Origin: Lachnospiraceae bacterium
GTDB lineage: Bacteria > Bacillota > Clostridia > Oscillospirales > Ruminococcaceae
Length of the DNA: 64,000 bases
Direction of reading: 5' to 3'
NCBI GenBank assembly: GCA_023664705.1
Contig: JAMPFE010000007.1
Location: forward strand, 62,001-126,000
This document shows positions 8,226 to 16,794 of this stretch, piece after piece. Within the stretch, counting starts at the first letter, position 1. Each line of letters opens with the position of its first letter. The position numbers and the translations under genes were made by a program. The notes beneath the pieces were generated by a model. That model ran no database searches. It worked only from the letters and a program-made list of their open reading frames with translations, and was not told where the DNA came from.

Positions 8226-10115
8226 ATGAGTGAAATGCCTATCTTCGACTGTTTCGACACGGAATACAAGCACCCGTTCGGCGCTGTGCGGCGCGGTCAG
8301 CCGTCTATGTTCAACGTAAGGATACCGAAGTATATGCAGGTCTCGGGGCTTACGCTGGTCATGTTCCGTCCCGGCTACAAGGAGCGCTTTATCGAGCTTG
8401 ACCTTCAGGACGAAAGTGGCGACGACAACACATATTCCTGCGTTTTCACGCCGAACAACATCGGGCTGCACCAGTACTACTTCACCTGCATACTCGACGG
8501 CAGGCGGCGCTACATCAAGCGGCGCGGCGCTAATATCGGCGTTTTCGAGGGAGAGGAGCTGTTCCAACTCACCGTGTTCGACGAGAACCTGTACACCCCC
8601 GCGTTCGTGCGCGGCGGCATTATGTACCAGATATTCCCCGACCGCTTCGCGAAAAGCGGCGCGGTTCACGAGAACGTGCCGAACGACCGCGTTATCCGCG
8701 ACGACTGGTACGGCACGCCGTTCTACCGCCCCGACGAAAAGGGCACCGTCCGCAACAACGACTATTTCGGCGGCGACCTGCGCGGTATCATCGAAAAGCT
8801 CCCGTATATCAAGGAGCTCGGCGTTACCATAATTTACCTCAACCCGATCTTCGAGTCGCACGAAAACCACCGCTACAATACGGCGAATTACGAGAAGATA
8901 GACCCGCTCCTCGGCACGGAGGAGGATTTCGTCGAGCTTTGCGGCAAGGCTCACGAAATGGGCATCGACATCATTCTCGACGGCGTTTTTTCGCATACGG
9001 GCGCGGATTCCGTCTACTTCAACAAATTCGGGCGCTACGGCGATAATACGGGCGCTTACCGCGACAGAAACAGCCCCTATTTCTCGTGGTATTCGTTTAT
9101 CGGCTACCCCGACCGCTATGATAGCTGGTGGGGCATTACGACGCTGCCGAACGTCAACGAGAACAACCCCGCCTACACCGAATACATTTGCGGCGACGGC
9201 GGCATCCTGCAGAAGTGGATAAAGCTCGGCGCGCGCGGCTGGAGACTTGACGTCGCGGACGAGCTGCCCGACGAGTTCCTCGACAATCTCAACAAGTCCG
9301 TCAAGAAAATGGGCGACGACAAGATAATTTACGGCGAGGTCTGGGAGGACGCCTCCAACAAGGAGAGCTACGGCGTGCGCCGCCGCTACCTTATCGGCGG
9401 ACAGCTCGACAGCGTTATGAACTACCCGTTTAAGGAGGCTATCCTCAATTACGTGAAATACGCCGACGCGAGGGCATTTGTGGAGAGCATTCTCACTATC
9501 CTCGACCACTACCCCAAGCCCGCTATCGATATGCTGATGAATTTCCTGTCAACGCACGACACCGAGCGTGCGCTGACGAGGCTCGGCGGCGAGGAGGTCG
9601 GCTGGCACGATAAGGACTGGCAGTGCGAGCGCAGCCTTGACGGCGCGCAGTATCTTTACGGGATCGCGCTGTTGAAATGCGCTATGGTTCTGCAGTTCTT
9701 CCTGCCCGGGATACCGTCGATATACTACGGCGACGAGGCGGGAATGGAGGGCTACCGCGACCCGTTCAACCGCCGCTGCTATCCGTGGGGCATGGAAAAT
9801 CTCGAGCTCATCGAGTTCACCAAGCAGCTCTCCGCGGTGCGCACGGGCACGCGCGCGTTCGAGCAGGGCGAGCTGAAGTTCATCAAGGTCGACGACAACG
9901 TGTGCGTGTTCTCGCGCTCGGACAAGATAACCCGCGCCGCCGCGATAATCTACCTCAACAAGTCGACGAAGGGCCGCTCCTTCGAGGTCGTAAACGAGCA
10001 CACGGAGATGTTCTCGGATTTCGAGCTCGCGTTCGACCGCTACGGCAGGGGCATACGCGACAACAAAATAACCGTCGCGCCGTTTGATTACGCCGTGGTT
10101 TACTGCAAGCTTTAA
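8226..10115 (+). CDS. GH13 alpha-amylase family enzyme (neopullulanase/cyclomaltodextrinase type)
   Basis: This 629-residue protein has no signal peptide, so it acts in the cytosol. An N-terminal beta-sandwich (about residues 1-125) precedes the TIM barrel, as in neopullulanase-type GH13. Catalytic motifs are intact: DGVFSHTG (region I), GWRLDVADE with the nucleophile Asp near 341, YGEVWED with the acid Glu near 370, and STHDTER with the third Asp near 444. A C-terminal beta domain follows. It probably hydrolyses maltodextrins or branch points beside glycogen phosphorylase; exact specificity is not predictable. The gene ends just before a bidirectional terminator. Confidence 0.92.
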   Translation: MSEMPIFDCFDTEYKHPFGAVRRGQPSMFNVRIPKYMQVSGLTLVMFRPGYKERFIELDLQDESGDDNTYSCVFTPNNIGLHQYYFTCILDGRRRYIKRRGANIGVFEGEELFQLTVFDENLYTPAFVRGGIMYQIFPDRFAKSGAVHENVPNDRVIRDDWYGTPFYRPDEKGTVRNNDYFGGDLRGIIEKLPYIKELGVTIIYLNPIFESHENHRYNTANYEKIDPLLGTEEDFVELCGKAHEMGIDIILDGVFSHTGADSVYFNKFGRYGDNTGAYRDRNSPYFSWYSFIGYPDRYDSWWGITTLPNVNENNPAYTEYICGDGGILQKWIKLGARGWRLDVADELPDEFLDNLNKSVKKMGDDKIIYGEVWEDASNKESYGVRRRYLIGGQLDSVMNYPFKEAILNYVKYADARAFVESILTILDHYPKPAIDMLMNFLSTHDTERALTRLGGEEVGWHDKDWQCERSLDGAQYLYGIALLKCAMVLQFFLPGIPSIYYGDEAGMEGYRDPFNRRCYPWGMENLELIEFTKQLSAVRTGTRAFEQGELKFIKVDDNVCVFSRSDKITRAAAIIYLNKSTKGRSFEVVNEHTEMFSDFELAFDRYGRGIRDNKITVAPFDYAVVYCKL

Positions 10116-10120
10116 AAAAG

Positions 10121-10149
10121 ACCGCCCCCGAGCTTTCGGGGGCGGTTTT
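10121..10149. terminator. Bidirectional terminator between GH13 and transglutaminase genes
   Basis: A perfect 11-bp stem, ACCGCCCCCGA (10121-10131) against TCGGGGGCGGT (10136-10146), with a four-base loop. It is flanked by As on the left and Ts on the right, so it can end both convergent transcripts. Confidence 0.92.
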
Positions 10150-10154
10150 GTATG

Positions 10155-11231
10155 TCAATAGTCGCCGCTGCTGTCAAGGCTTGCCTTTCTCCGCTTTATA
10201 CAGCGGATAACGACGCCGACAATAAGCGCTATAAGCGGGATATGCCAGAGCTCCAAATGAAAGCCGCCCTTGCGGAGGGGCTTTGTGCTGAGCGTGCGGA
10301 GGCTCTCGGGGAGATACTGCATCTCCTCCTTGCCGTATTTGTACGTATTCATATCCGAGAAAAGACTGCCGCTGTACATAAAATACGTTGAAAAGCCGTC
10401 CTGCGCGTTCGACGCCACATTGCCAAGTACAAACGGGTGGTATCGCTTTATATCGCTTTCGGGGAAGCCGTCGCAGGCGGTCAGATCCGCAAAATAGCTC
10501 TCGCCGTCCAACACCGCGATGTTCCACGCATGACTCTCCCCGTCTATCGAGCCCGTCACATAGTGGCACTCTATCCCTCCGAGAGCGCACAGGTACTGAA
10601 ACGCCCTTGCGTAGCCCGCGCAGACGACGTTTGTGGAGGGGTCGTTGTCGAAGACGTAGACTATGCTCCACGGGTCTATATTTTCCGCGAAGAGCGCGTC
10701 GTAGTTGTACTCGTTGAGGGCGCATATCTCGTCCGTGTAGCCGACGACCTTTTCGTAGTCGCTTTTGCCCTCGTATTTGTCGACGATAGCTTGGGCGTTG
10801 GCGAGCGCTTTTTTCGCGTCGTTGAGCCGCGCGGCGTCCATGCGCTTTTCGTTTCCGCTCTGCTGATACGCGGGGGAAATGCCGTATATCAGCCCGCAGC
10901 GCGCCGTGTCGTATACGAGATAGCCGCGGCTGTCCGTCCAGAAGGAGTATTCGGGCGTGTAGTTGTCGATGAAGAACATCACTTTTTCGATTGCGTCCTC
11001 GTATGCCTTTTTCGTCGGGAACGGCTTGGAAACGGTTATGTAAAACGCCTCCGCGGAGCGCTTTCCCTCGGCGACGGAGACGACGTTTTTAAGCGTCTCG
11101 CGGTACAGCTCGAGCTCCTGCTCGGTGAGGTATTTTTCGGGCAAAGCCGATAGCTCCGCGGCGCGGGCAGCGGTCGGCATTGCCGTGACAAGCGCCGCAA
11201 ACAGCGCGGCTATCGCGATCTTGAGTTTCAT
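10155..11231 (-). CDS. Exported membrane-anchored transglutaminase-like protein
   Basis: This 358-residue protein has a signal peptide (about residues 1-24, ending ARA). Its papain-like transglutaminase core has Cys204 in NVVCAGYARAF, His234 in GESHAWNIAV, and Asp249 in YFADLTACDG, a complete catalytic triad. A hydrophobic segment near 328-345 followed by RCIKRRK anchors the C-terminus with the catalytic part outside. Bacterial members act as proteases or crosslinking enzymes in the envelope; which applies here is unknown. The SD TAGGAG lies 8 bases before the ATG. The -35 box of its promoter lies in the end of repeat copy 2. Confidence 0.88.
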   Translation of the reverse strand: MKLKIAIAALFAALVTAMPTAARAAELSALPEKYLTEQELELYRETLKNVVSVAEGKRSAEAFYITVSKPFPTKKAYEDAIEKVMFFIDNYTPEYSFWTDSRGYLVYDTARCGLIYGISPAYQQSGNEKRMDAARLNDAKKALANAQAIVDKYEGKSDYEKVVGYTDEICALNEYNYDALFAENIDPWSIVYVFDNDPSTNVVCAGYARAFQYLCALGGIECHYVTGSIDGESHAWNIAVLDGESYFADLTACDGFPESDIKRYHPFVLGNVASNAQDGFSTYFMYSGSLFSDMNTYKYGKEEMQYLPESLRTLSTKPLRKGGFHLELWHIPLIALIVGVVIRCIKRRKASLDSSGDY

Positions 11232-11257
11232 GGCGGTCTCCTATGTGCGTTTTTATT

Positions 11258-11286
11258 ATTATAGCATTTTTCTCGGAATTTTGCAA
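11258..11286 (-). promoter_or_regulatory. Promoter of the transglutaminase-like gene, -35 supplied by the repeat
   Basis: On the minus strand TTGCAA (11281-11286), a 17-bp spacer, and TATAAT (11258-11263). The TTGCAA hexamer belongs to the conserved TTGCAAGTTT/AAACTTGCAA end of the dispersed element, so the repeat appears to supply half of this promoter. Confidence 0.7.
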
Positions 11287-11720
11287 GTTTTCGGCTGGGA
11301 AATTTCATAAATTATTGATTTTGGTAACTAATCGTTGGAATTTGTGTATTATTTTGCAGTCTTTTGCAGTTGGGGTGCAGTCTTTTGCAGCCGTTTTGCA
11401 GTTATTTGCATAAAAATGCGGTTTTACGATGTAAATATTTGGAAATGATGTTATTTTATGTTAAAATTTGGAAATTGATTTCTCGTGGGAAATTTGTGCA
11501 GGGATTTGCAGTTTTGGGTGTGGTATGCTGTTTTTCGTTAAGTGAATTTCTTGGTCGGATTAAGCGGCACTTCCCGAAGTGCAGACCTCGGTGCAAGAGG
11601 ACACCCTTCGGGGAAGGGGGAGGAGGTCAGGCAGCTCTTCTTCGTCACTCTCGCGCTTAAATCCTCCCCCTTCCCCTACGGGTTTCCTCTTCCGATCTTC
11701 TTCCCCTCCCCCTATCCTCC
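11277..11720 (-). repeat. Dispersed intergenic element, copy 2 (inverted relative to copy 1)
   Basis: Read on the minus strand this matches copy 1 module by module. The hairpin module lies at 11591-11690 (GAGGACACCCTTCGGGG against CCCCTACGGGTTTCCTC), with a loop sequence unrelated to that of copy 1. A pair of boxes ends at 11501 and 11511. The array of seven TTTGCAG-like boxes ends at 11359, 11369, 11380, 11390, 11401, 11411 and 11421, again 10 or 11 bp apart. The conserved ATTAGTTACCAAAA block follows the array in both copies. No ORF is contained. Confidence 0.8.
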
Positions 11721-11971
11721 TCCTTCGCAGGTTTGCGCTGCGGGAAACAATACTAATCTCCTCGGCGTTCTTGTCGTGGTCGGTTAGGTTATCGTCGGTG
11801 GTCTCACTGTATAGGAACCCTTTTTCGAGGGGTACACAAGGGCGGTGTTATGCCCGTTAACCGACTGCCGATAACTATTCTCTAAATGCTAATTGCTTTT
11901 TGCGGGGAAATGTGGTAAAATAAATTATCGGGCGGTGTGCCGCGAAATAATTCACATATGAGGTATAAACG
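11721..11971. other. Gene-free stretch downstream of repeat copy 2
   Basis: With copy 2 this makes about 740 bases without a gene between 11231 and 11972. This part holds a CTCC-rich tail and, at 11841-11880, a short segment (ATGCCCGTTA...CTGCCGATAAC) resembling the 5' end of the MATE gene near 14860 and 15113, possibly a decayed fragment. The HAD promoter lies at its right end. Confidence 0.5.
11893..11921 (+). promoter_or_regulatory. Promoter of the HAD phosphatase gene
   Basis: TTGCTT at 11893-11898, a 17-bp spacer, and TAAAAT at 11916-11921, 51 bases before the ATG. Confidence 0.6.
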
Positions 11972-12616
11972 ATGACAGACAATAAAACGACTATAGACAA
12001 TATAATCTTCGATATGGACGGAACGCTTTGGGACAGCTCGGAAAACGTCGCCAAATCGTGGAACGAGGCGGTGCGCGGCTTGGCGGACAGGCGCTTTACC
12101 GCCGAGGATATTCAAAGCGTTATGGGCTTGCCGATGGATAAGATTGCGGAGCGGTTTTTCCCCGAGGCCGCCGAGGAGACGCGGCTGAAGATACTGGAGC
12201 GCTGCTGCGAGGGCGAAAACGCGTACCTCCGCGCGCACGGCGGCGAGATATATCCCGATACCGCGCCCGTGCTCGGGGAGCTGTCGAAGAGCTGCCGACT
12301 GTTTATCGTCAGCAACTGTCAGGCGGGGTATATCGAGGCGTTCCTCGACTACTACGGGCTTTGGAAGTACATCACCGACCGCCTTTGCTGGGGCGACAAC
12401 GGGCTGCAGAAAAGCGAGAATATCCGCTTGATAATGCAGCGGAACAACGCCGAAAACGCGCTCTACGTCGGCGATACGCAGGGCGACTGCGACAGCGCTT
12501 ACGCTGCGGGGGCGAGGTTCGCGTTTGCGGCTTACGGCTTTGGCGATGCCGATCGTTGCGATATTAAGCTGAACAGGCTTTCGGAGCTTGCCGAAAAATT
12601 GAAAAATTTGTGTTAA
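11972..12616 (+). CDS. HAD-family hydrolase (phosphoglycolate phosphatase-like)
   Basis: This 214-residue protein has the HAD motif I as FDMDGTLWD (Asp14 nucleophile, Asp16 acid/base), motif II in FIVSNCQ, a conserved lysine in NGLQKSEN, and the motif IV acidic pair in YVGDTQGDCDSA. The helical cap between motifs I and II marks it as a subfamily IA phosphatase of the Gph/YjjG type. It should dephosphorylate a small cytosolic metabolite; the substrate is unknown. The start is a clear ATG after a weak AGGT ribosome site. Confidence 0.9.
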   Translation: MTDNKTTIDNIIFDMDGTLWDSSENVAKSWNEAVRGLADRRFTAEDIQSVMGLPMDKIAERFFPEAAEETRLKILERCCEGENAYLRAHGGEIYPDTAPVLGELSKSCRLFIVSNCQAGYIEAFLDYYGLWKYITDRLCWGDNGLQKSENIRLIMQRNNAENALYVGDTQGDCDSAYAAGARFAFAAYGFGDADRCDIKLNRLSELAEKLKNLC

Positions 12617-12621
12617 TTCCG

Positions 12622-12650
12622 TTGACAACGCGGCAATAATACTGTATAAT
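12622..12650 (+). promoter_or_regulatory. Sigma-A promoter of the glycosyltransferase cluster
   Basis: TTGACA at 12622-12627, a 17-bp spacer, and TATAAT at 12645-12650, both perfect. It begins 6 bases after the HAD stop codon and 42 bases before the GTG start of the first glycosyltransferase gene. Confidence 0.9.
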
Positions 12651-12691
12651 AAATATGTATGTGGCTTATTTTTTAAACATCGGAGGTCAAA

Positions 12692-13721
12692 GTGAAGGTA
12701 TACATCTACTCGGAGCTGCAGAAAAAAATAGCCAAAAGCGGCGTCGGGCGCGCCGTCATTCATCAAAAGAAGGCGCTTTCCGACTGCGGGATAACGCTTG
12801 CAGACAGCGTTGAGGACGCGGACGTCGTGCATATCAACACGGTGCTGCCGAAGTCGTATCGGCTGGCGAAAAGGCTGAACAGACTCGGCAAGCCGCTCGT
12901 CTATCACGCACATTCTACAAGGGAGGATTTCCGCAACTCGTACATCGGCTCGAACCTCGCCGCGGGGCTGTTCAAGCGCTGGATAATCGGCTGCTACACA
13001 AAGGGCGACGTTATCGTAACGCCGAGCGAATATTCAAAGAGACTGCTGGAGAGCTACGGCATCAAAAAGGAAATTTTTGTCATTTCCAACGGCATCGACC
13101 TTGGGGACTACCAACGAAACGAAAAGGCGGGCAGGGAGTTCCGCGAAAAATACGGCTTCTCCGACGGGGACAAGGTCGTCGTTTCGGCGGGGCTGCTGAT
13201 AAAGCGCAAGGGCGTGCATGATTTCGCGGAGATAGCGCGCCGTCTGCCGCAGTACAGGTTTATCTGGTTCGGCGCGGCAAACCTCGCGCTTGTCGGGAGA
13301 GAGGTGCGCAGAGCCGTGAAAAACGCGCCGAAAAATCTCATCTTCGCGGGCTACGCGGACAAGCCCGAAATTCAGGCGGCGCTTTCGGGCAGCGACCTGT
13401 TTCTGTTTCCGTCGTATGAGGAGACGGAGGGGATAGTCGTGTTGGAGGCGCTGGCAATGAGGATCCCAACTTTGTTAAGAAAGATTCCCGTGTATGACGG
13501 TTGGGTTTGTTCACAATCGGGGGGGGGGGAACAATTCCTACTTCGCCGATAATAATGACGAGTTCGTGCGGCTTGCCGAGGGAATACTCGAGGGGCGGCT
13601 GCCGACGCTTGTCGAGGAGGGCTACGAGGTCGCGCGCTCCCGAGGCTTCGACAAAACGGGCAGACAGCTCGCGGAGGTCTACGAACGGGCTTTACGGCTG
13701 CACGGAAAACATCTTCCGTAA
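12692..13721 (+). pseudogene. GT4 glycosyltransferase, frameshifted at an 11-G tract
   Basis: The gene starts with GTG after GGAGG. It encodes a GT-B glycosyltransferase beginning MKVYIYSELQKKIAKSGVGR, close to clostridial and streptococcal glycolipid synthases such as CpoA (from memory). The GT4 signature region LFPSYEETEGIVVLEALA is intact. At 13519-13529 there are 11 consecutive Gs, where the frame runs off and stops at 13552. Removing one G restores the frame into NNSYFADNNDEF and a normal C-terminus ending at 13721 (about 342 residues). Either the gene is off by slippage or decay, or the G count is a sequencing error. It is followed by a second GT4 gene and a MATE exporter. Confidence 0.8.
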
Positions 13722-13798
13722 AATGGTAAATTCGATTTCTTTTTATGGCATTTTGTCTTAAAAACTTTGGCGGACATTATGTTATAAGGAGAAATTTT

Positions 13799-14827
13799 AT
13801 GAACAACAAGAAGACTATCAATATGGTATCGAAGGCCACGAGCGTTAAGGGACAGGGCGTCGGCTCGGCGTATCTGGAGCAGGTGAAGCTTGTGCGCGAG
13901 GGGCTGGCGGAGAAGTTCGAGGTGTACGAAAACGCGCGTATGGCGGCGGATATAACGCACTATCACACGATAAATCCCGAGTTTTTCGCGATGAAGGGGC
14001 TGCGCTGCCGAAAGGGAACTTCGGTGTGCTATGTGCATATGGTTCCCGAGACGGTCGATCAGAGCCTTAATTTGCCGAAGCCCGCGCGAAAGGCGTTTTA
14101 CTCGTATATGATAAGGTTTTACAAGTCGATGGAGCATCTGGTGGTGGTCAACCCGTTTTTTAAGGACGCTCTGGAGAGCTACGGCGTGCCGCGCGAGAGG
14201 GTGACGTATATACCGAATTTCGTGGATACGGAGCAGTTTCATCCCATTTCCGGGGAGAAGAAGCTTAAAGTCCGCAAGAAGCTCGGCATACCCGAGGGGA
14301 GGTTTACTGTGCTGTGCGCGGGGCAATTGCAGGTGCGCAAGGGGGCTTTCGATTTCCTCAAATGCGCGAGAATGCTGCCCGACGTGGAGTTCGTGTGGGC
14401 GGGCGGGTTCAGTTTCGGGCGCCTGACCGACGGCTACGACGAGCTTGCCAAGGTGGTGAGAAATCCGCCGCCGAATGTGAAGTTCATCGGCATTGTCGAC
14501 CGCGAGGATATGAACAAGGTGTACAACGCCGCGGACGTTATGGCGCTGCTGTCGTATGACGAGCTGTTCCCGATGACGATACTCGAGGCGATGTGCGTGA
14601 ATATCCCGATACTGCTGCGAGACCTGCCGATATACGATGATATACTGTTCGATTTCTATTATCGGGAGAAGAGCGTCGAGGGCTTCGTAAACGAGATAAA
14701 AAAGCTCCGCGGCGACAGCGCCTACTACGCGGCGGGCGCGGCGAACTCAAGGCGAGGAAACGAGTTCTACGAGAAAAAGCACGTGCTTAGTATGTGGGAC
14801 GAGTTTTATTCTTCAATACTGAAATAG
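13799..14827 (+). CDS. GT4 glycosyltransferase (membrane glycolipid type)
   Basis: This 342-residue GT-B enzyme starts MNNKKTINMVSKATSVKGQG at ATG 13799, preceded by AAGGAG at 8 bases. It has the N-terminal acceptor domain and a C-terminal nucleotide-sugar domain with QVRKGAFDFLKCA and the E-x7-E type motif in DELFPMTILEAMCVNIP. Relatives in Firmicutes transfer glucose or galactose onto diacylglycerol or a glycolipid intermediate at the membrane. It probably works with the broken GT4 gene upstream. The last 180 bases are repeated downstream, so its 3' end lies in a tandem duplication. Confidence 0.88.
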   Translation: MNNKKTINMVSKATSVKGQGVGSAYLEQVKLVREGLAEKFEVYENARMAADITHYHTINPEFFAMKGLRCRKGTSVCYVHMVPETVDQSLNLPKPARKAFYSYMIRFYKSMEHLVVVNPFFKDALESYGVPRERVTYIPNFVDTEQFHPISGEKKLKVRKKLGIPEGRFTVLCAGQLQVRKGAFDFLKCARMLPDVEFVWAGGFSFGRLTDGYDELAKVVRNPPPNVKFIGIVDREDMNKVYNAADVMALLSYDELFPMTILEAMCVNIPILLRDLPIYDDILFDFYYREKSVEGFVNEIKKLRGDSAYYAAGAANSRRGNEFYEKKHVLSMWDEFYSSILK

Positions 14828-15120
14828 GTGATCTTTTGGACGCTAAAGAAAACAAAATGGGCACGATGCCCGTTAGGAAGCTGCCGATAACGATATACTG
14901 TTCGATTTCTATTATCGGGAAAAGAGCGTCGAGGGCTTCGTAAATGTGCTTGAAAGGCTTCGCGGCGACAGCGCCTACTACGCGGCGGGTGCGGCGAACT
15001 CAAGGCGCGGAAACGAGTTCTACGAGAAAAAGCATGTTTTGCAGATGTGGGACGAGTTTTATACTTCAATACTGAAATAGGTGATCTTTTGGACGCTAAA
15101 GAAAACAAAATGGGCACGAT
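14643..15120 (+). repeat. Tandem duplication (253-bp offset) covering the GT4 3' end and MATE 5' start
   Basis: The sequence from the last 180 bases of the GT4 gene through the MATE start region (14643-14870) is repeated at 14896-15120. The copies differ at scattered positions; for example the residues after GFVN are EIKKL in copy 1 and VLERL in copy 2. Copy 1 carries an aborted MATE start (Met-Gly-Thr-Met-Pro-Val-Arg-Lys) and copy 2 carries the real one. Confidence 0.9.
14896..15079 (+). pseudogene. Duplicated GT4 C-terminal fragment
   Basis: It encodes only the last 60 residues of the glycosyltransferase, from about ILFDFYYREKSVEGF to YTSILK-stop, with no start codon or upstream domain. 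It is the second copy of the tandem duplication and sits between the intact GT4 gene and the MATE gene. It is not expected to make a functional protein. Confidence 0.85.
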
Positions 15121-16468
15121 GCCCGTGCAAAAGCTGCTGATAACGATGTCGCTGCCGATGGTCATTTCGATGTTCGTGCAGGCGATGTACAACCTTATCG
15201 ACAGCATTTTCGTGGCGCAAATAAATCAGGACGCGCTTACGGCGGTGAATATGGCGTTTCCGATGCAGTCGCTGATGATAGCGTTTCAGACGGGGCTGGG
15301 CGTCGGAATGAACGCCGCCGTGTCGCGGCTGCTCGGCGAGAAAAAGCCGCGCGAGGCGGGCAGAGCGGCGGTTCACGGGCTGCTTTTGACGCTCGTGAAC
15401 TACGTCGTTTTCCTTATCGTGGGGCTTACGCTGCTGCCGCTTTTCTTTAACGCGCAGACGAACGTCGAGGCGGTGGCGGGCTACGGCGTGGAATATCTGA
15501 CCGTTATCTGCTGCTTTTCGTTCGGGCTGTTTTTCCAGATATGCTTCGAGCGGTTTTTGCAGGCGACGGGCAAGACGGTCTACTCGATGATAATGCAGGG
15601 CGCGGGGGCGCTTGTCAACATTTTCCTCGACCCCGTGTTTATTTTCGGCGTGGAGTTCCTCGGGATACCCGCGATGGGCGTGCGCGGCGCGGCTATCGCG
15701 ACAGTGGCGGGGCAATGCATTTCCTGCGCGATCGGAGCGGCGCTGCATTTCACGAAAAACCGCGACCTTAAGCTCGAGTTCAAGGGCTTTAAGCCCGACG
15801 GCGCGACGATAAAGAGGATATACGCCGTGGGCGTGCCGTCGATAGTTATGAGCGCGCTTATGTCCGTTATGACGTATTGCATGAATATGATACTGAAGGG
15901 CTACGAGGAAGCGGCGGCGACGGCTTTCGGCGTGTATTTCAAGCTGCAGAGCTTTGTTATAATGCCCGTTTTCGGAATGAACAACGGGATAGTGCCGATA
16001 ATCGCCTACAACTACGGCGCGCGAAAGGGAGAGCGCATCGTCAAGGTGATAAAGCTCGGCATTATCTACGCGACGTGCACTATGCTTGTCGGGCTGATTT
16101 TGTTTCAGCTTCTGCCCGAGTTTTTCCTGTCGTTCTTCAATCCGAACGAGGAGCTTGTGCGGGTGGGCGTTCCCGCGCTGAGGACGCTCTCGTTTTCGTT
16201 TATCTTCGTGGGGGGCTCTATCGTGATGACCTCGGCGTTTCAGGCGCTCGGGAACGGCGTGTGGAGTCTGCTGGTGTTCGTGGTGAGGCTGCTTGTGCCC
16301 GCGCTTCCGCTGGCGGCGCTGCTGGGAATGCTCGGCGGAACGGGCGCGATTTGGTTCGCGCTGCCGATAAGCGATCTGTGCGGATTGGCTCTTTCCGTAA
16401 TACTTATGAGGAAAATGTATAAAAATACTGTCAAGCCGATGATAACAGCGGCTGAAAATACCGTATAA
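15089..16468 (+). CDS. MATE family multidrug/cation exporter
   Basis: This 459-residue, 12-helix transporter has MATE features: GTMPVQKLLITMSLPMVI at the N-terminus, QTGLGVGMNAAVSRLLGE in the second helix region, and GMNNGIVPIIAYNYGA in the second half. I chose TTG 15089 (LDAKENKMGTM) because AGGTGATC lies directly upstream; ATG 15110 is the alternative, and an ATG at 15047 would lie inside the duplicated GT4 tail. MATE proteins export drugs or lipid-linked products with Na+ or H+ coupling. The glycosyltransferase context hints at a lipid-related substrate, but that is weak. Its 3' end is duplicated downstream. Confidence 0.92.
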   Translation: MDAKENKMGTMPVQKLLITMSLPMVISMFVQAMYNLIDSIFVAQINQDALTAVNMAFPMQSLMIAFQTGLGVGMNAAVSRLLGEKKPREAGRAAVHGLLLTLVNYVVFLIVGLTLLPLFFNAQTNVEAVAGYGVEYLTVICCFSFGLFFQICFERFLQATGKTVYSMIMQGAGALVNIFLDPVFIFGVEFLGIPAMGVRGAAIATVAGQCISCAIGAALHFTKNRDLKLEFKGFKPDGATIKRIYAVGVPSIVMSALMSVMTYCMNMILKGYEEAAATAFGVYFKLQSFVIMPVFGMNNGIVPIIAYNYGARKGERIVKVIKLGIIYATCTMLVGLILFQLLPEFFLSFFNPNEELVRVGVPALRTLSFSFIFVGGSIVMTSAFQALGNGVWSLLVFVVRLLVPALPLAALLGMLGGTGAIWFALPISDLCGLALSVILMRKMYKNTVKPMITAAENTV

Positions 16469-16794
16469 GGAGAGATTTTGGCGTTCCCGCGCTGAGGACG
16501 CTTTCGTTCTCGTTTATCTTTGTGGGCGGCTCCGTCGTGATGACTTCGGCGTTTCAGGCGCTCGGGAACGGCGTGTGGAGCCTGCTGGTGTTCGTGGTGA
16601 GGCTGCTCGTGCCCGCGCTTCCGCTGGCGGCGCTGTTGGGAATGCTCGGCGGAACGGGCGCGCTTTGGTTCGCGCTGCCGATAAGCGATCTGTGCGGATT
16701 GGCTCTTTCCGTAATACTTATGAGGAAAATGTATAAAAATACTGTCAAGCCGATGATAACAGCGGCTGAAAATACCGTATAAGGAGAGATTTTA
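16166..16794 (+). repeat. Tandem duplication (314-bp offset) of the MATE 3' end
   Basis: Bases 16166-16479 (MATE C-terminus, stop codon and AAGGAGAG ribosome site) are repeated at 16480-16794 with a few substitutions. The second copy, 16480-16782, is a headless fragment encoding about the last 100 MATE residues. The intact ribosome site of copy 2 now serves thioredoxin. Confidence 0.9.
16480..16782 (+). pseudogene. Duplicated MATE C-terminal fragment
   Basis: It encodes the last 100 residues of the exporter (GVPALRTLSFSF to TAAENTV) without a start codon or ribosome site in frame. It differs from the intact gene at a few residues, such as Ile to Val in GGSIVMTSA and Ile to Leu in GTGAIWFALP. 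It is the second copy of a tandem duplication. Confidence 0.85.

Noticed and set aside
6549..9509. Very long open frame on the minus strand opposite glgP and the GH13 gene
   Set aside because: The plus-strand frames carry full catalytic motifs; the antisense frame is low-complexity Val/Ala/Arg/Leu-rich, as expected from GC-rich coding DNA.
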